A stretch of DNA of 64,000 nucleotides, from assembly GCA_964500205.1 (NCBI GenBank), contig CAZCNS010000009.1, positions 106,362 to 170,361 of the forward strand, written 5' to 3'. Each line of letters begins with the position of its first letter. The stretch's first letter is position 1. Shown here piece by piece: positions 1-8,343 of the stretch. The notes under the pieces are model-generated. The model was not told where the DNA came from, did not search any database, and saw only the letters and a program-made list of their open reading frames with translations. Both the position numbers and the translations under genes were made by a program. Source of the DNA: UBA10329 sp964500205. Lineage in GTDB: Bacteria; Bacteroidota; Bacteroidia; UBA10329.

Positions 1-1016
1 TGATCATCGCTTACGTGCTCATATCGGGAATCCTTTCACTCATTGGGCAGCCGGTTAATGAATTCCTGAGCAGGGTGGAGATCAAGGGGATGCGGGTGCC
101 ATCTGCATTGGGTGCTGTGATCACGCTGCTGTCGATCATTGGTGTCGTTGCAGGTGCGGTAGCGTTGTTCATTCCCATGGTGGCGAGTGAGGCCCGAAGG
201 TTATCGGCCATTAGCCCCGATGACGTTATCGCTGGAATCGAGGCCCCAGTGGCCCGGGCGCAGGAACTGGTCAACCGTTTCACCATCGGCAGCAACCCGG
301 TCAATGTTGAGACCGTACTCAAGCAGCAGCTCACCGGGCTTTTTGACGTGAACGCCATTACGAATAGCCTGAATTATGCTGTCGGTGTCACAGGAGATGT
401 GTTCATCGGGGTCTTTGCTGTACTTTTCATCACGTTTTTCTTTCTCAAGGACAGGCATCTGTTCCGTACCATGCTCATGCTTCCGTGCCCTACTGAGCAC
501 GAGGATGCTTTCGCTCGCGTGCTAAGCAAGAGCAAGGAGCTGCTGACGCGCTATTTCATCGGCATTCTTATCGAAATGTCCATTGTGATGACGGTTATCG
601 CAATCGGCATGAGTGCGCTCGGTGTGCGCAATGCAATACTCATCGGCTTTGTGGGCGGGCTGTTCAACGTGATCCCTTACCTCGGCCCTATGATCGGAGC
701 AGCGCTCGGTATGTCTATCGGCATTGCCACCAACAGTGATGGACTTATGGTTGCAGGCCTTTTTGCTCTTCTGGGCAAGATGGCCATCGTCTATGCCTGC
801 GCTCAGTTGCTTGACAACATCGTGCTGCAGCCAATGATATATTCTCAGAGCGTGAAGGCCCACCCATTGGAGATCTTTCTCATCATCATAATGGCTGGCA
901 ACGTGGCTGGCGTACTTGGTATGATCGTGGCCATACCTACCTACAGCATCTTACGTGTGTTCGCTGGCGAGTTCCTAGTGCAGTTCAAGTTGTTCCGGGG
1001 GCTGAGTTTCACGTAG
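1..1016 (+). CDS. AI-2E family transporter, 5'-truncated by window edge
   Basis: This is the C-terminal part of a polytopic inner-membrane protein of the AI-2E transporter family (TqsA/PerM-like permeases with eight predicted TM helices, substrates mostly unknown). The reading frame is open from base 3 and starts mid-protein (IIAYVLISGILSLIG), so the GTG at 15 is not a credible start. About 338 residues are visible. Hydrophobic segments alternate with a soluble loop (ISPDDVIAGIEAPVARAQ), and the last third contains the family-typical 'GLFNVIPYLGPMIGA' and 'LLDNIVLQPMIYS' stretches. The gene ends 140 nt before gyrB and appears to be a separate unit. Substrate cannot be inferred. Confidence 0.85.
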   Translation, partial: IIAYVLISGILSLIGQPVNEFLSRVEIKGMRVPSALGAVITLLSIIGVVAGAVALFIPMVASEARRLSAISPDDVIAGIEAPVARAQELVNRFTIGSNPVNVETVLKQQLTGLFDVNAITNSLNYAVGVTGDVFIGVFAVLFITFFFLKDRHLFRTMLMLPCPTEHEDAFARVLSKSKELLTRYFIGILIEMSIVMTVIAIGMSALGVRNAILIGFVGGLFNVIPYLGPMIGAALGMSIGIATNSDGLMVAGLFALLGKMAIVYACAQLLDNIVLQPMIYSQSVKAHPLEIFLIIIMAGNVAGVLGMIVAIPTYSILRVFAGEFLVQFKLFRGLSFT

Positions 1017-1125
1017 TGGGTCATTGCCATCCAAGGGCGTTCATTTGGGACGAATAGTTGGGTTTCTGTTGATAACTCCCCGTCTACAGGGAGTTTCTCT
1101 GCCTGCTCGCCCGTAGCTTGATAGG

Positions 1126-1133
1126 TATCTTCG
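1126..1133 (+). promoter_or_regulatory. -7 promoter box of gyrB (TATCTTCG)
   Basis: TATCTTCG matches the Bacteroidota -7 consensus TAnnTTTG at 7 of 8 positions and lies 23 nt before the ATG at 1157. It also argues against an in-frame TTG at 1118, which would lie upstream of the promoter. Confidence 0.4.
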
Positions 1134-1156
1134 CGAGACTTAACAAAAAGCTACAA

Positions 1157-3124
1157 ATGGCAGACATAGAAGAGCAAAAGGTGGCCGGGGGCAAGGCTTA
1201 TTCCGCAGACAGCATTCAGGCCCTTGAGGGCATGGAGCATGTGCGGATGCGGCCGTCCATGTATATCGGTGATGTACATGTGAGGGGTCTTCATCACTTG
1301 GTCTACGAGGTGGTGGACAACTCTATTGACGAAGCGTTGGCCGGCCATTGCGACACCATAGATGTGGTGATCAACGAGCAGAACGGTATCTGGGTAAAGG
1401 ACAACGGCCGAGGCATACCAGTGGACATGCACAAGAAGGAGGGCGTGTCAGCACTTCAGGTGGTGATGACCAAGATCGGGGCGGGTGGCAAATTCGACAA
1501 GGACAGCTACAAGGTCTCGGGTGGTCTGCACGGTGTTGGCGTGTCATGTGTGAACGCGCTGTCCGTGAGCCTCAAAGCCACTGTACACCGTGATGGAAAG
1601 CAATACGAGCAGGAGTACGAGCGCGGAAAACCCCTCTATGCTGTGCGCGAGGTCGGAGCGTCCGACTACCGGGGCACTGAGGTAGCATTCCAACCCGACC
1701 CGCAGATATTCCAGATCCTTGAGTACAACTACGAGACCCTCGCCACCCGGATGCGTGAGCTGGCGTTCCTCAACAAGGGAATCACGATCAAGTTGACCGA
1801 CCTGCGTCAAAAGGATGAGGAGGGCAATCCTTTCAGTGAGATCTTCCACTCGGAAGAGGGCCTGAAAGAATTTGTCAAGTTCCTCGATGGTACACGCGAG
1901 CCGCTTATCAGCGATGTCATCAGCTTCGAGGGAGAAAAGGCCGGTGTACCAGTGGAGGTGGCCATGGTTTACAACAGCACCTTCACGGAGAACATTCACA
2001 GCTATGTCAACAACATCAACACCCACGAGGGAGGTACGCATCTCGCAGGCTTCCGCAGAGGACTCACCACCACCCTGAAGAAGTACGCGGAGCAGAGCGG
2101 CATGCTCGACAAGCTCAAGTTCGAGATCTCGGGTGATGACTTCCGCGAAGGTCTTACAGCTGTGGTTTCTGTGAAGGTAGCCGAGCCGCAGTTCCAAGGT
2201 CAGACCAAGACCAAGCTGGGGAACAATGAGGTGACGGCCGCAGTGAGTCAGGCTGTAAGTGAGATGCTCGAGAACTATCTGGAGGAGCACCCTGCCGATG
2301 CCCGCACCATTGTGCAGAAGGTCATTCTTGCTGCCACCGCGCGCCATGCAGCACGCAAGGCCAGGGAGATGGTGCAGCGCAAGAACGTACTCACCGGTAC
2401 CGGTCTGCCCGGCAAGTTGAGCGACTGCTCTGACCGCGACCCGCACAACTGCGAGCTCTTCCTTGTCGAGGGTGACTCGGCAGGCGGAACGGCCAAGCAG
2501 GGCCGCGACCGTATGTTTCAGGCCATCCTGCCGTTGCGAGGCAAAATCCTCAACGTGGAGAAGGCCATGCAGCACAAGGCGTTTGAGAACGAGGAGATCA
2601 AGAACATGTACACCGCCTTGGGCGTGTCCATCGGTACCGAGGAGGACCAGCGGGCACTCAACATGGAGAAGCTGCGCTACCACAAGGTCATTATCATGTG
2701 TGACGCGGACGTGGACGGCAGTCACATCGCCACACTGATTCTCACCTTCTTTTTCCGGTATATGCGCGAGCTCGTTGAAGAAGGACACCTGTACATTGCA
2801 GCACCCCCTCTTTATCTGGTGAAGAAAGGCTCCAAACAGCGTTACTGCTGGAACGATAAGGAGCGCGATACCGCAGTGGAGGAGTTGAAGGGAGCCGGAA
2901 CGGAAAGTTCTGTCGGCATTCAACGATACAAGGGTCTCGGTGAGATGAACGCGGAGCAGCTTTGGGAAACGACCATGGACCCCAATTCACGCACCCTTCG
3001 CAAAGTGACCATCGACAACGCTGCCGAGGCCGACCGCATCTTCTCCATGCTCATGGGCGATGACGTTCCGCCTCGCAGGGAGTTCATCGAGAAGAACGCC
3101 AAGTATGCGAAGATCGATGCCTGA
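1157..3124 (+). CDS. gyrB: DNA gyrase subunit B
   Basis: This is the ATPase subunit of DNA gyrase (655 aa), which introduces negative supercoils together with GyrA in the cytoplasm. The GHKL ATP-binding region shows 'VVDNSIDEALAGHCD' and 'DNGRGIPVDMH', then 'GGLHGVGVSCVNALS'. The TOPRIM region shows 'LVEGDSAGGTAKQGRDR' and 'MCDADVDGSHI'. The C-terminus has the gyrase motif 'QRYKGLGEMNAEQLW'. Length and motifs favour GyrB over ParE. The ATG start gives the canonical distance to 'MEHVRMRPSMYIGD'. An upstream in-frame TTG adds 13 residues but precedes the likely promoter. A strong hairpin terminator follows 25 nt after the stop. Confidence 0.97.
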   Translation: MADIEEQKVAGGKAYSADSIQALEGMEHVRMRPSMYIGDVHVRGLHHLVYEVVDNSIDEALAGHCDTIDVVINEQNGIWVKDNGRGIPVDMHKKEGVSALQVVMTKIGAGGKFDKDSYKVSGGLHGVGVSCVNALSVSLKATVHRDGKQYEQEYERGKPLYAVREVGASDYRGTEVAFQPDPQIFQILEYNYETLATRMRELAFLNKGITIKLTDLRQKDEEGNPFSEIFHSEEGLKEFVKFLDGTREPLISDVISFEGEKAGVPVEVAMVYNSTFTENIHSYVNNINTHEGGTHLAGFRRGLTTTLKKYAEQSGMLDKLKFEISGDDFREGLTAVVSVKVAEPQFQGQTKTKLGNNEVTAAVSQAVSEMLENYLEEHPADARTIVQKVILAATARHAARKAREMVQRKNVLTGTGLPGKLSDCSDRDPHNCELFLVEGDSAGGTAKQGRDRMFQAILPLRGKILNVEKAMQHKAFENEEIKNMYTALGVSIGTEEDQRALNMEKLRYHKVIIMCDADVDGSHIATLILTFFFRYMRELVEEGHLYIAAPPLYLVKKGSKQRYCWNDKERDTAVEELKGAGTESSVGIQRYKGLGEMNAEQLWETTMDPNSRTLRKVTIDNAAEADRIFSMLMGDDVPPRREFIEKNAKYAKIDA

Positions 3125-3148
3125 TATCAGGTAAATGGTATCAACGAA

Positions 3149-3180
3149 AAAGGCCCCGACCAGTGACGGTCGGGGCCTTT
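3149..3180. terminator. Bidirectional intrinsic terminator between gyrB and csp
   Basis: A perfect 13-bp inverted repeat (AAAGGCCCCGACC / GGTCGGGGCCTTT) around a 6-nt loop has A-rich sequence on one side and TTT on the other. It can terminate gyrB on the plus strand and the convergent cold-shock gene on the minus strand. Confidence 0.9.
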
Positions 3181-3205
3181 CGCTTGATGCAATGTATGTA
3201 CGAAC

Positions 3206-3397
3206 TCAGATGCGTTTCACATTCACGGCATTCAGACCTTTGCGGCCTTCCTGAAGCTCAAAGCTTACAGAGTCATTCTCGCGAATCTCGTCAACCAGAC
3301 CGGTGACGTGTACGAAGTACTCCTGATTTGAACTTGAATCTACAATGAAGCCATAACCTTTGGACTCATTGAAGAATTTTACTGTACCTTCTTTCAT
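3206..3397 (-). CDS. CspA-family cold-shock protein
   Basis: This is a 63-residue single cold-shock domain that binds single-stranded RNA/DNA, probably as an RNA chaperone. It begins 'MKEGTVKFFNESKGYGFI', giving RNP1 (KGYGFI), followed by RNP2 'YFVHVTGL', and ends 'AVNVKRI', typical of Bacteroidota CspA homologues. A longer reading from 3490 would add 31 non-homologous residues and would start upstream of the likely promoter box at 3426-3433, so the ATG at 3397 is chosen. The gene is monocistronic and convergent with gyrB. A long thermosensing leader like that of E. coli cspA is not evident. Confidence 0.93.
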   Translation of the reverse strand: MKEGTVKFFNESKGYGFIVDSSSNQEYFVHVTGLVDEIRENDSVSFELQEGRKGLNAVNVKRI

Positions 3398-3425
3398 TAG
3401 GTGATTAGATTGATTAGAACTGCTG

Positions 3426-3433
3426 CGAAAGTA
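3426..3433 (-). promoter_or_regulatory. -7 promoter box of csp (TACTTTCG)
   Basis: Read on the minus strand, TACTTTCG matches TAnnTTTG at 7 of 8 positions, 28 nt before the csp start codon. The same 8-mer precedes the TPR gene (35396-35403). Confidence 0.4.
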
Positions 3434-3494
3434 CTCTTTTTGTACTTGGCTATACAGACGAGTGAAAAATTCTTTGGGCCAAGCGGCCAAAGCC

Positions 3495-4970
3495 TCACTT
3501 CCACATCATTTCTGCGGGCTTTGCCACAGCCGTTCTCCGCATGAACTCAAAGGTATGCCCCGGCCAAAGTGATGTGTTCTTGCCATCTTCGGTCTGATAC
3601 CAACTCACACAGCCACTGTTCCAGACTGTGCCTTCCAAACGTTGCTGTATCTCCACGTTGTAAGCATCCTGAACATCAGGCAGTACCTCGACCGATCGTT
3701 TACCTCGCCTGTCCATCTCGCGGATACACGAAAGGATAAGATTCACCTGTGCTTCCATCATCAGAATCATGGAAGAATGGCCAAGACCGGTGTTGGGCCC
3801 AATGATCAGGAACATGTTGGGAAAACCTTTGACCAACGTGCCGAGATATGCCTCAGGGCCAGTTTTCCACTCCTCGTTGAGGCAGCGTCCATCCCGACCT
3901 TTTACCTTAAAAGCCTGCGGAAAATCAGCAGCCTCAAATCCCGTGGCCAGGATCAGCGTATCCACATCCGTCCGAGTGCCGTCCTTGCTGATGATGCAAT
4001 TGCCGTCTATGCGGTCTATGCCATTGGTGTGAAGATGCACGTTGGGCCTCAGAAAGGTGGGGTAATAGTTGTTGGACGGCAGGATCCGCTTGCAGCCTAT
4101 CGTGTAATCTGGCGTGAGTTTCGCTTTCAATTCAGCGGAAAGCCCTGCCTTGCTCATGTGTCGCAAGGCCATCGCGCGGATGAATCTTGTAAGTGACGGA
4201 TGCTTCACCAGCGCGATCACTGTCAACTCATTCAGCCAGTAGAAGAAATTGCGATATAGTTTTTGTGTGAATGGAAGCGAGCGGAACAAGCGTTGCTCCC
4301 ACAACTTCATGGGGCGGTCTGGTTTCCTTAGTACCCAGGCCGCAGTGCGCTGGTAAAGGTGCAGTTCACCGACTTTCTCTGCGATGTTAGGCACTATCTG
4401 AATCGCACTGGCCCCCGTTCCGACCACCGCCACGCGTTTGCCGCTCAGGTCGTGGTCGTGTCTCCAGTGCATGGAGTGGAACGCGGTGCCGGTGAAATCC
4501 TTCAGCCCGCTGATGTCCGGCATCACAGCCCTGTTCAACGGACCCATGCCGTTGATCCATATCTGCGCGGTGATATCCTCGCGGTCTTTCAGATGGATGC
4601 GCCACTGCGCAGCGGCCTCATTGAAAGTTCCTCCGGTCACGTCATGGTTCAGGCGGATGAAAGGACGCAGGCCATACTTCTCCACACAATGGAGCGTATA
4701 GGTAAGGATCTCATCTTGGGTCGCGAACATGCGGCTCCAGTCCGGATTGGGCTCGAAGGAGTAGGAGTAGAGATGCGACACCACATCGCATGCTGCACCT
4801 GGATACGTATTGTCACGCCAAGTGCCACCGATGCTCCCGGATTTCTCAAGGATGATGAAATCCTTGATTCCGGATTTCAAAAGTCTGATTCCCATGCAAA
4901 TGCCTGCGAATCCGGTGCCGATCACAGCTATTCGCACATCATTGACCTGCTTTGTGGTGTCATCTCCCAT
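3495..4970 (-). CDS. Type I Baeyer-Villiger-like flavin monooxygenase
   Basis: A 491-residue FAD- and NADPH-dependent monooxygenase. The FAD Rossmann motif GTGFAG is at residues 18-23, the NADPH motif GTGASA at about 184-189, and between them lies the Baeyer-Villiger fingerprint FxGxxxHxxxW (FTGTAFHSMHW, residues 159-169). The 'GGTWRDNTYPGAACDVVSHLYSY' region is also diagnostic. It probably oxidises a ketone to an ester or lactone; the substrate cannot be told from sequence. It is monocistronic or leads into no other gene: the next minus-strand gene upstream (thioredoxin-like) ends 27 nt before its start. A TACATTCG box sits 6 nt before the ATG. Confidence 0.88.
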   Translation of the reverse strand: MGDDTTKQVNDVRIAVIGTGFAGICMGIRLLKSGIKDFIILEKSGSIGGTWRDNTYPGAACDVVSHLYSYSFEPNPDWSRMFATQDEILTYTLHCVEKYGLRPFIRLNHDVTGGTFNEAAAQWRIHLKDREDITAQIWINGMGPLNRAVMPDISGLKDFTGTAFHSMHWRHDHDLSGKRVAVVGTGASAIQIVPNIAEKVGELHLYQRTAAWVLRKPDRPMKLWEQRLFRSLPFTQKLYRNFFYWLNELTVIALVKHPSLTRFIRAMALRHMSKAGLSAELKAKLTPDYTIGCKRILPSNNYYPTFLRPNVHLHTNGIDRIDGNCIISKDGTRTDVDTLILATGFEAADFPQAFKVKGRDGRCLNEEWKTGPEAYLGTLVKGFPNMFLIIGPNTGLGHSSMILMMEAQVNLILSCIREMDRRGKRSVEVLPDVQDAYNVEIQQRLEGTVWNSGCVSWYQTEDGKNTSLWPGHTFEFMRRTAVAKPAEMMWK

Positions 4971-4976
4971 TCAGGG

Positions 4977-4984
4977 CGAATGTA
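4977..4984 (-). promoter_or_regulatory. -7 promoter box of the monooxygenase gene (TACATTCG)
   Basis: On the minus strand TACATTCG matches TAnnTTTG at 7 of 8 positions and ends 6 nt before the ATG, implying a leaderless or nearly leaderless transcript. Confidence 0.35.
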
Positions 4985-4997
4985 GCCACAATAGGGT

Positions 4998-5603
4998 TCA
5001 ATGTCCGAAGCAACCTGCGACTTTCAGGACTTCTTCCATTTCTTTCTGGAGAAAGGCTCCCTTGTCCTGCGCGTACCATTTCTGTACCACTTTGGCGAAC
5101 TCTGAGTAGGGCATCCCACCCGTGCGCTTGTTCTCCATCACCATGTCCTGCACCTCCTTGGGCCGAGGTCCCCAGGTGCCGATCACGTTCATGTCGGCAT
5201 CCATGATGATGAGCTTGGGAATGGCGCGGCCACCGTTGGTCAGGAAGCTGTCCATGATGTCCAGGTGTTCATCACGGAGCAGGAGCCTCAGCTCGATGCT
5301 TGGTGCCAATTCGGCCATCTTGGCCAGGATGGGGACATTCTGCGCAGCATCACCGCACCATGCCTCGGTGAGCAATGCCCAGCGTACGGGACAGGTCATG
5401 TTGCTCAGTTTCTGTGCCAATTCCTCACTGATGGAAATGGTCTTGTTGAGGCGATTCATGCGGTGAAGGTTCAGCTTGGTGTATTCCACCATGGCCTCTG
5501 ACTGGTCCGATCCGGTGGTCCTACCGTCATTCACCAGCTGCTCCGTTAACTCAAAATACTGATTGTAGGTCAGTCCCTTATCGAAGGTGCTTTTGTCGAT
5601 CAT
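4998..5603 (-). CDS. Thioredoxin-family protein with single active-site cysteine
   Basis: A 201-residue soluble protein with a thioredoxin fold of the type common in Bacteroidota. 'LLTEAWCGDAAQNVP' around residue 83 stands at the position of the thioredoxin active site but has C-G-D-A instead of CxxC, so only one redox cysteine is present there. 'GGRAIPKLIIMD' (about 133-144) supplies the cis-proline. There is no signal peptide, so it is probably cytoplasmic. The missing resolving cysteine suggests a glutaredoxin-like monothiol or non-redox role. The substrate is unknown. Confidence 0.75.
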   Translation of the reverse strand: MIDKSTFDKGLTYNQYFELTEQLVNDGRTTGSDQSEAMVEYTKLNLHRMNRLNKTISISEELAQKLSNMTCPVRWALLTEAWCGDAAQNVPILAKMAELAPSIELRLLLRDEHLDIMDSFLTNGGRAIPKLIIMDADMNVIGTWGPRPKEVQDMVMENKRTGGMPYSEFAKVVQKWYAQDKGAFLQKEMEEVLKVAGCFGH

Positions 5604-5685
5604 GCGTCCTTATGTTTTTGGCGGGCGAAGTTGCCAAGGTGGTCAGGATAAGCACGTGACGCAGGTCATCGACCTGATAGAAAGA

Positions 5686-7146
5686 TCAGTTTTCCTGCCG
5701 CTCGTAGGCTCCGAGGTCGGGTCCGCTGCTGCCGGGCGCGGGGCGGAAATTCCCGAGGATGTCCGTGCTTAGCACCCCGGGGTCGAAATTGGTGATGCTC
5801 ATGTAGCCCGCATCCTTGGCAGGCGATAGCGTGTCGAGCTGGAAATCGTTCTCGATAGGCATTTTGAAATTCGGGCTCTGATTGAGGATGATGTCCACGA
5901 AACGCTGCGTGTCCGATACATCTACGTCTTCGGGCTTCACGCGCAGCAGGCAACGTTCCATCTTGAATTCGAAAGCCGTGGACGGGTGCTCGTCCAGCCG
6001 CAGCTCGTTGAGGTTGTTGCCTGAGATGATACAATTACCGAAATAAGCGTCCAGCGGTTCGAAGAAGGGCATGCCCGGCACATCGAACCAGTTGCTCACC
6101 AGCAAAGCCGGGGTCTGGCGATTGCCAAGGAACCAGTGGTTGCCGAAGGTGCAGTGGCGAAACTCGTAGTCACCGCCCGTGGTCAGCCCTGCCGACACCT
6201 GCCCACTGTTGCCGAACACAGTGTTGAACGCCCGCACCGAACCGTTATACGCCAGCAGCCCAGCGCCTGCCATGTTCTCCAGCACAGTATTTCTGATAAT
6301 GAGTTTGGGCTTGTCGTATTGCTCCTCGGTGAGCGGCCCCATCAGGATGCCCACGTTGGCGTTCTTGATAAGGGCGTGGTCGATGGTGGTCTCGCTGCCA
6401 CGGAAGAGCCATAGCCCTGCCCACTCGCCCGCCTGGTCGCGATAGAACTCATCGAGGCGGTCGCTGGCGAACACCACCTCACTCTCCAACTGCCCGTTGA
6501 CAGACAGCACACCGCCATCGAACACCAGCAGGCCGCTATTCTTGTGACTGTAAATCCTCGTGCCCGCCTCGATGTCGAGACGGCAGCCTTCGTCCACCAC
6601 CGCGTAGCCGTATAGGACGATAGGCTTGGCGGATGTCCACACCACGTTGCAGTCAATGATTGACACAGGGCCGAAAGGCTGAATGACCTGTGTCGGATAC
6701 TGAAAGATGGCATCCCACCCGCAGGCCGCCAGGTGCACGAACTGCTCTGCACCGTCCGTCACAAATCGAATGCTGTCCATCACCATGATGGGGTCGTTCT
6801 GATTGTTAGGGTCGAGGGTCACGTCCACGAACACGAAGATGCTGTCGCCCCCACGGATCTTCACATTGCTGAATGACGACCCAGGGTCTCCGTTCACATT
6901 GAGACGGTACTTGCTCTGCTGCCCGCCCATGAGCACGATACTGCTGATGGTCACCTCATCGCGCTGAGGATTATAGACTTTGAACTGACGGGTGACCGAG
7001 CCGATGGTGGTGAACACCGTGTCGAAGATCACCGTGTCGCGGCTGAAGGTGAGCGACCCGCTGCCGGGCAGCACATCGTCCGCACATCCATTGGACAGAA
7101 GGTACAGCAGCCCCAGAATGGGCCAAGAACGCAGCAGTTGGCGCAT
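5686..7146 (-). CDS. Lipoprotein with predicted right-handed beta-helix
   Basis: A 486-residue protein with an N-terminal signal ending in a plausible lipobox (LLSNGC, Cys21), so a lipoprotein facing the periplasm or cell surface. The 'GSGSLTFSRDTVIFDTVFTTIGS' start followed by an immunoglobulin-like segment and a central repeat-rich parallel beta-helix (about 175-400, e.g. 'IDHALIKNANVGILM', 'IIRNTVLENMAGAGLLAYNGSV') is a conserved Bacteroidota architecture of unknown function. It ends 'GPDLGAYERQEN', typical of beta-helix proteins. No T9SS domain is present. The TAATTTTG box 4 nt before the ATG suggests a leaderless mRNA. Confidence 0.75.
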   Translation of the reverse strand: MRQLLRSWPILGLLYLLSNGCADDVLPGSGSLTFSRDTVIFDTVFTTIGSVTRQFKVYNPQRDEVTISSIVLMGGQQSKYRLNVNGDPGSSFSNVKIRGGDSIFVFVDVTLDPNNQNDPIMVMDSIRFVTDGAEQFVHLAACGWDAIFQYPTQVIQPFGPVSIIDCNVVWTSAKPIVLYGYAVVDEGCRLDIEAGTRIYSHKNSGLLVFDGGVLSVNGQLESEVVFASDRLDEFYRDQAGEWAGLWLFRGSETTIDHALIKNANVGILMGPLTEEQYDKPKLIIRNTVLENMAGAGLLAYNGSVRAFNTVFGNSGQVSAGLTTGGDYEFRHCTFGNHWFLGNRQTPALLVSNWFDVPGMPFFEPLDAYFGNCIISGNNLNELRLDEHPSTAFEFKMERCLLRVKPEDVDVSDTQRFVDIILNQSPNFKMPIENDFQLDTLSPAKDAGYMSITNFDPGVLSTDILGNFRPAPGSSGPDLGAYERQEN

Positions 7147-7150
7147 GGGT

Positions 7151-7158
7151 CAAAATTA
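7151..7158 (-). promoter_or_regulatory. -7 promoter box of lipoprotein gene (TAATTTTG)
   Basis: Perfect TAnnTTTG match on the minus strand, ending 4 nt before the start codon at 7146. Confidence 0.55.
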
Positions 7159-7219
7159 GCCATGCAACAACGGCCCGAAGGGCAACTTATTGCCTTCGTT
7201 TCAAAAGTTGCTTTCATGG

Positions 7220-7249
7220 TTGCGTGCTTCATTTGAAAAAGTATCTTTG
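7220..7249 (+). promoter_or_regulatory. Promoter of rpmE2 (TTG-N19-TATCTTTG)
   Basis: A perfect -7 box TATCTTTG (7242-7249) has a TTG (7220-7222) 19 nt upstream, matching the Bacteroidota -33/-7 spacing. It lies 30 nt before the L31 start. Confidence 0.65.
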
Positions 7250-7279
7250 CAGCCCATTTTTCCAGAAGAACTTTAAGCG

Positions 7280-7555
7280 ATGAAAGACGGTATCCACCCT
7301 GAGAACTACAGATTGGTCGTGTTCAAGGACATGTCCAACGAGGAGACATTCATCACCCGCTCCTGCGTGAACACCAAGGACACCATTGAATTGGAAGGTC
7401 AGGAGTATCCGCTCGTGAAACTCGAGATCAGCAGCGCATCTCATCCTTTCTACACAGGTAAGATGAAACTTGTCGATACTGCGGGCCGCGTGGACAAGTT
7501 CCGCAGCCGCTTTGCCAATCACCGCGCATCCCAGCGCTCGGCAGACGAGAACTGA
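7280..7555 (+). CDS. rpmE2: 50S ribosomal protein L31, type B
   Basis: A 91-residue ribosomal protein of the large subunit. 'MKDGIHPENYRLVVFKD' and 'SHPFYTGKMKLVDTAGRVDKFRSRF' identify L31. The zinc-ribbon CxxC motifs of type A L31 are absent (only one Cys), so it is the type B, zinc-independent form. It is monocistronic with its own promoter and a hairpin terminator immediately downstream. Confidence 0.96.
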   Translation: MKDGIHPENYRLVVFKDMSNEETFITRSCVNTKDTIELEGQEYPLVKLEISSASHPFYTGKMKLVDTAGRVDKFRSRFANHRASQRSADEN

Positions 7556-7575
7556 TAGCGGTCTCTGCTCATCAG

Positions 7576-7609
7576 GAGCCCCGGTCGTATCAACGGCCGG
7601 GGTTCTTTT
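7576..7609 (+). terminator. Intrinsic terminator of rpmE2
   Basis: A near-perfect 12-bp stem (GAGCCCCGGTCG / CGGCCGGGGTTC, allowing G-U pairs), 6-nt loop, followed by TTTT. It may also serve the convergent ZIP gene. Confidence 0.8.
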
Positions 7610-7632
7610 GTTTGGTCGGAATGGAAGGGTGG

Positions 7633-8343
7633 TCAGACGATGGTCACCGACAAGTAAGCCAGTCCGAACCCAGAGACGATCGCCAACATTTTGCCGAGAT
7701 TGAACCGGTGGCTGCGATCGGCCTCGTAGATGATGGTGGTGGCAATATGCAGGAACATGCCCACCACCATGGCCATTACGATGCCGAAGTAGCCAGCCGT
7801 ATCGTCAAAACGGTGCTCTACGATACCAGAGATCACACCGCCCAATGGCGACATGCAGGCAAATGCCAAGATGAAGCCAACGGCCTTTGCTGTATTCACC
7901 CCGCTGTTGCGAAGTATGGTGCCCAGAATGAACGCTTCCGGCAACTTGTGAATGATGACACCCAGTAGCAGCGCGTCTTCCCCGTGGCCGTGGTCGTGAC
8001 CATGACCGAAGGGCATTCCCTCGAGCAATGAGTGCAGCGCAAGACCGATGAACAGGGCCAGCGGTAGTTGTCTGCTATCAATGTCATGCGCATGTCCGTG
8101 CTCCACCCCTTTGGTGAGCACCTCGAGCAGTACCTGAAACATGAACCCCAAAATGATGAAAGACCCGGTGTGGATACCGATGCTCGCGTAGGACGATGGC
8201 AGGATGTGAAAGAACGACAGTCCGAGAATGTAAGCACCGCTGAATGCCAGCATCATGGTGAACTGCTTGTGGTCCACATGAATGCGCCAAGCTGCGAGAC
8301 CCGCAATAAGCGGTAGCGAGAAGAGGAGCAACAGGTCTGTCAT
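7633..8343 (-). CDS. ZIP-family divalent metal transporter
   Basis: A 236-residue inner-membrane metal transporter of the ZIP family (zinc, iron or related divalent cations). It has about eight hydrophobic segments, histidine-rich loops (EHGHAHD and GHGHDHGHGED) and the two ZIP metal-site motifs: 'ALHSLLEGMPFG' (HxxxE, TM4) and 'IHKLPEAFILG' (HKxPE, TM5). The start overlaps the stop of the upstream methyltransferase gene by 4 nt (ATGA), so the two are translationally coupled. Direction and metal cannot be settled by sequence; ZIP proteins usually import into the cytoplasm. Confidence 0.88.
   Translation of the reverse strand: MTDLLLLFSLPLIAGLAAWRIHVDHKQFTMMLAFSGAYILGLSFFHILPSSYASIGIHTGSFIILGFMFQVLLEVLTKGVEHGHAHDIDSRQLPLALFIGLALHSLLEGMPFGHGHDHGHGEDALLLGVIIHKLPEAFILGTILRNSGVNTAKAVGFILAFACMSPLGGVISGIVEHRFDDTAGYFGIVMAMVVGMFLHIATTIIYEADRSHRFNLGKMLAIVSGFGLAYLSVTIV

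Noticed and set aside
1118..1156. TTG start 13 codons upstream of gyrB ATG
   Set aside because: It precedes the likely -7 box at 1126-1133 and adds residues not typical of GyrB.
1544..2923. 459-codon open frame antisense to gyrB
   Set aside because: It is a shadow of the GC-biased gyrB codons; the protein is low-complexity, lacks family motifs and has no promoter.
3398..3490. N-terminal extension of the cold-shock protein
   Set aside because: No similarity to the family and a promoter box lies inside it.
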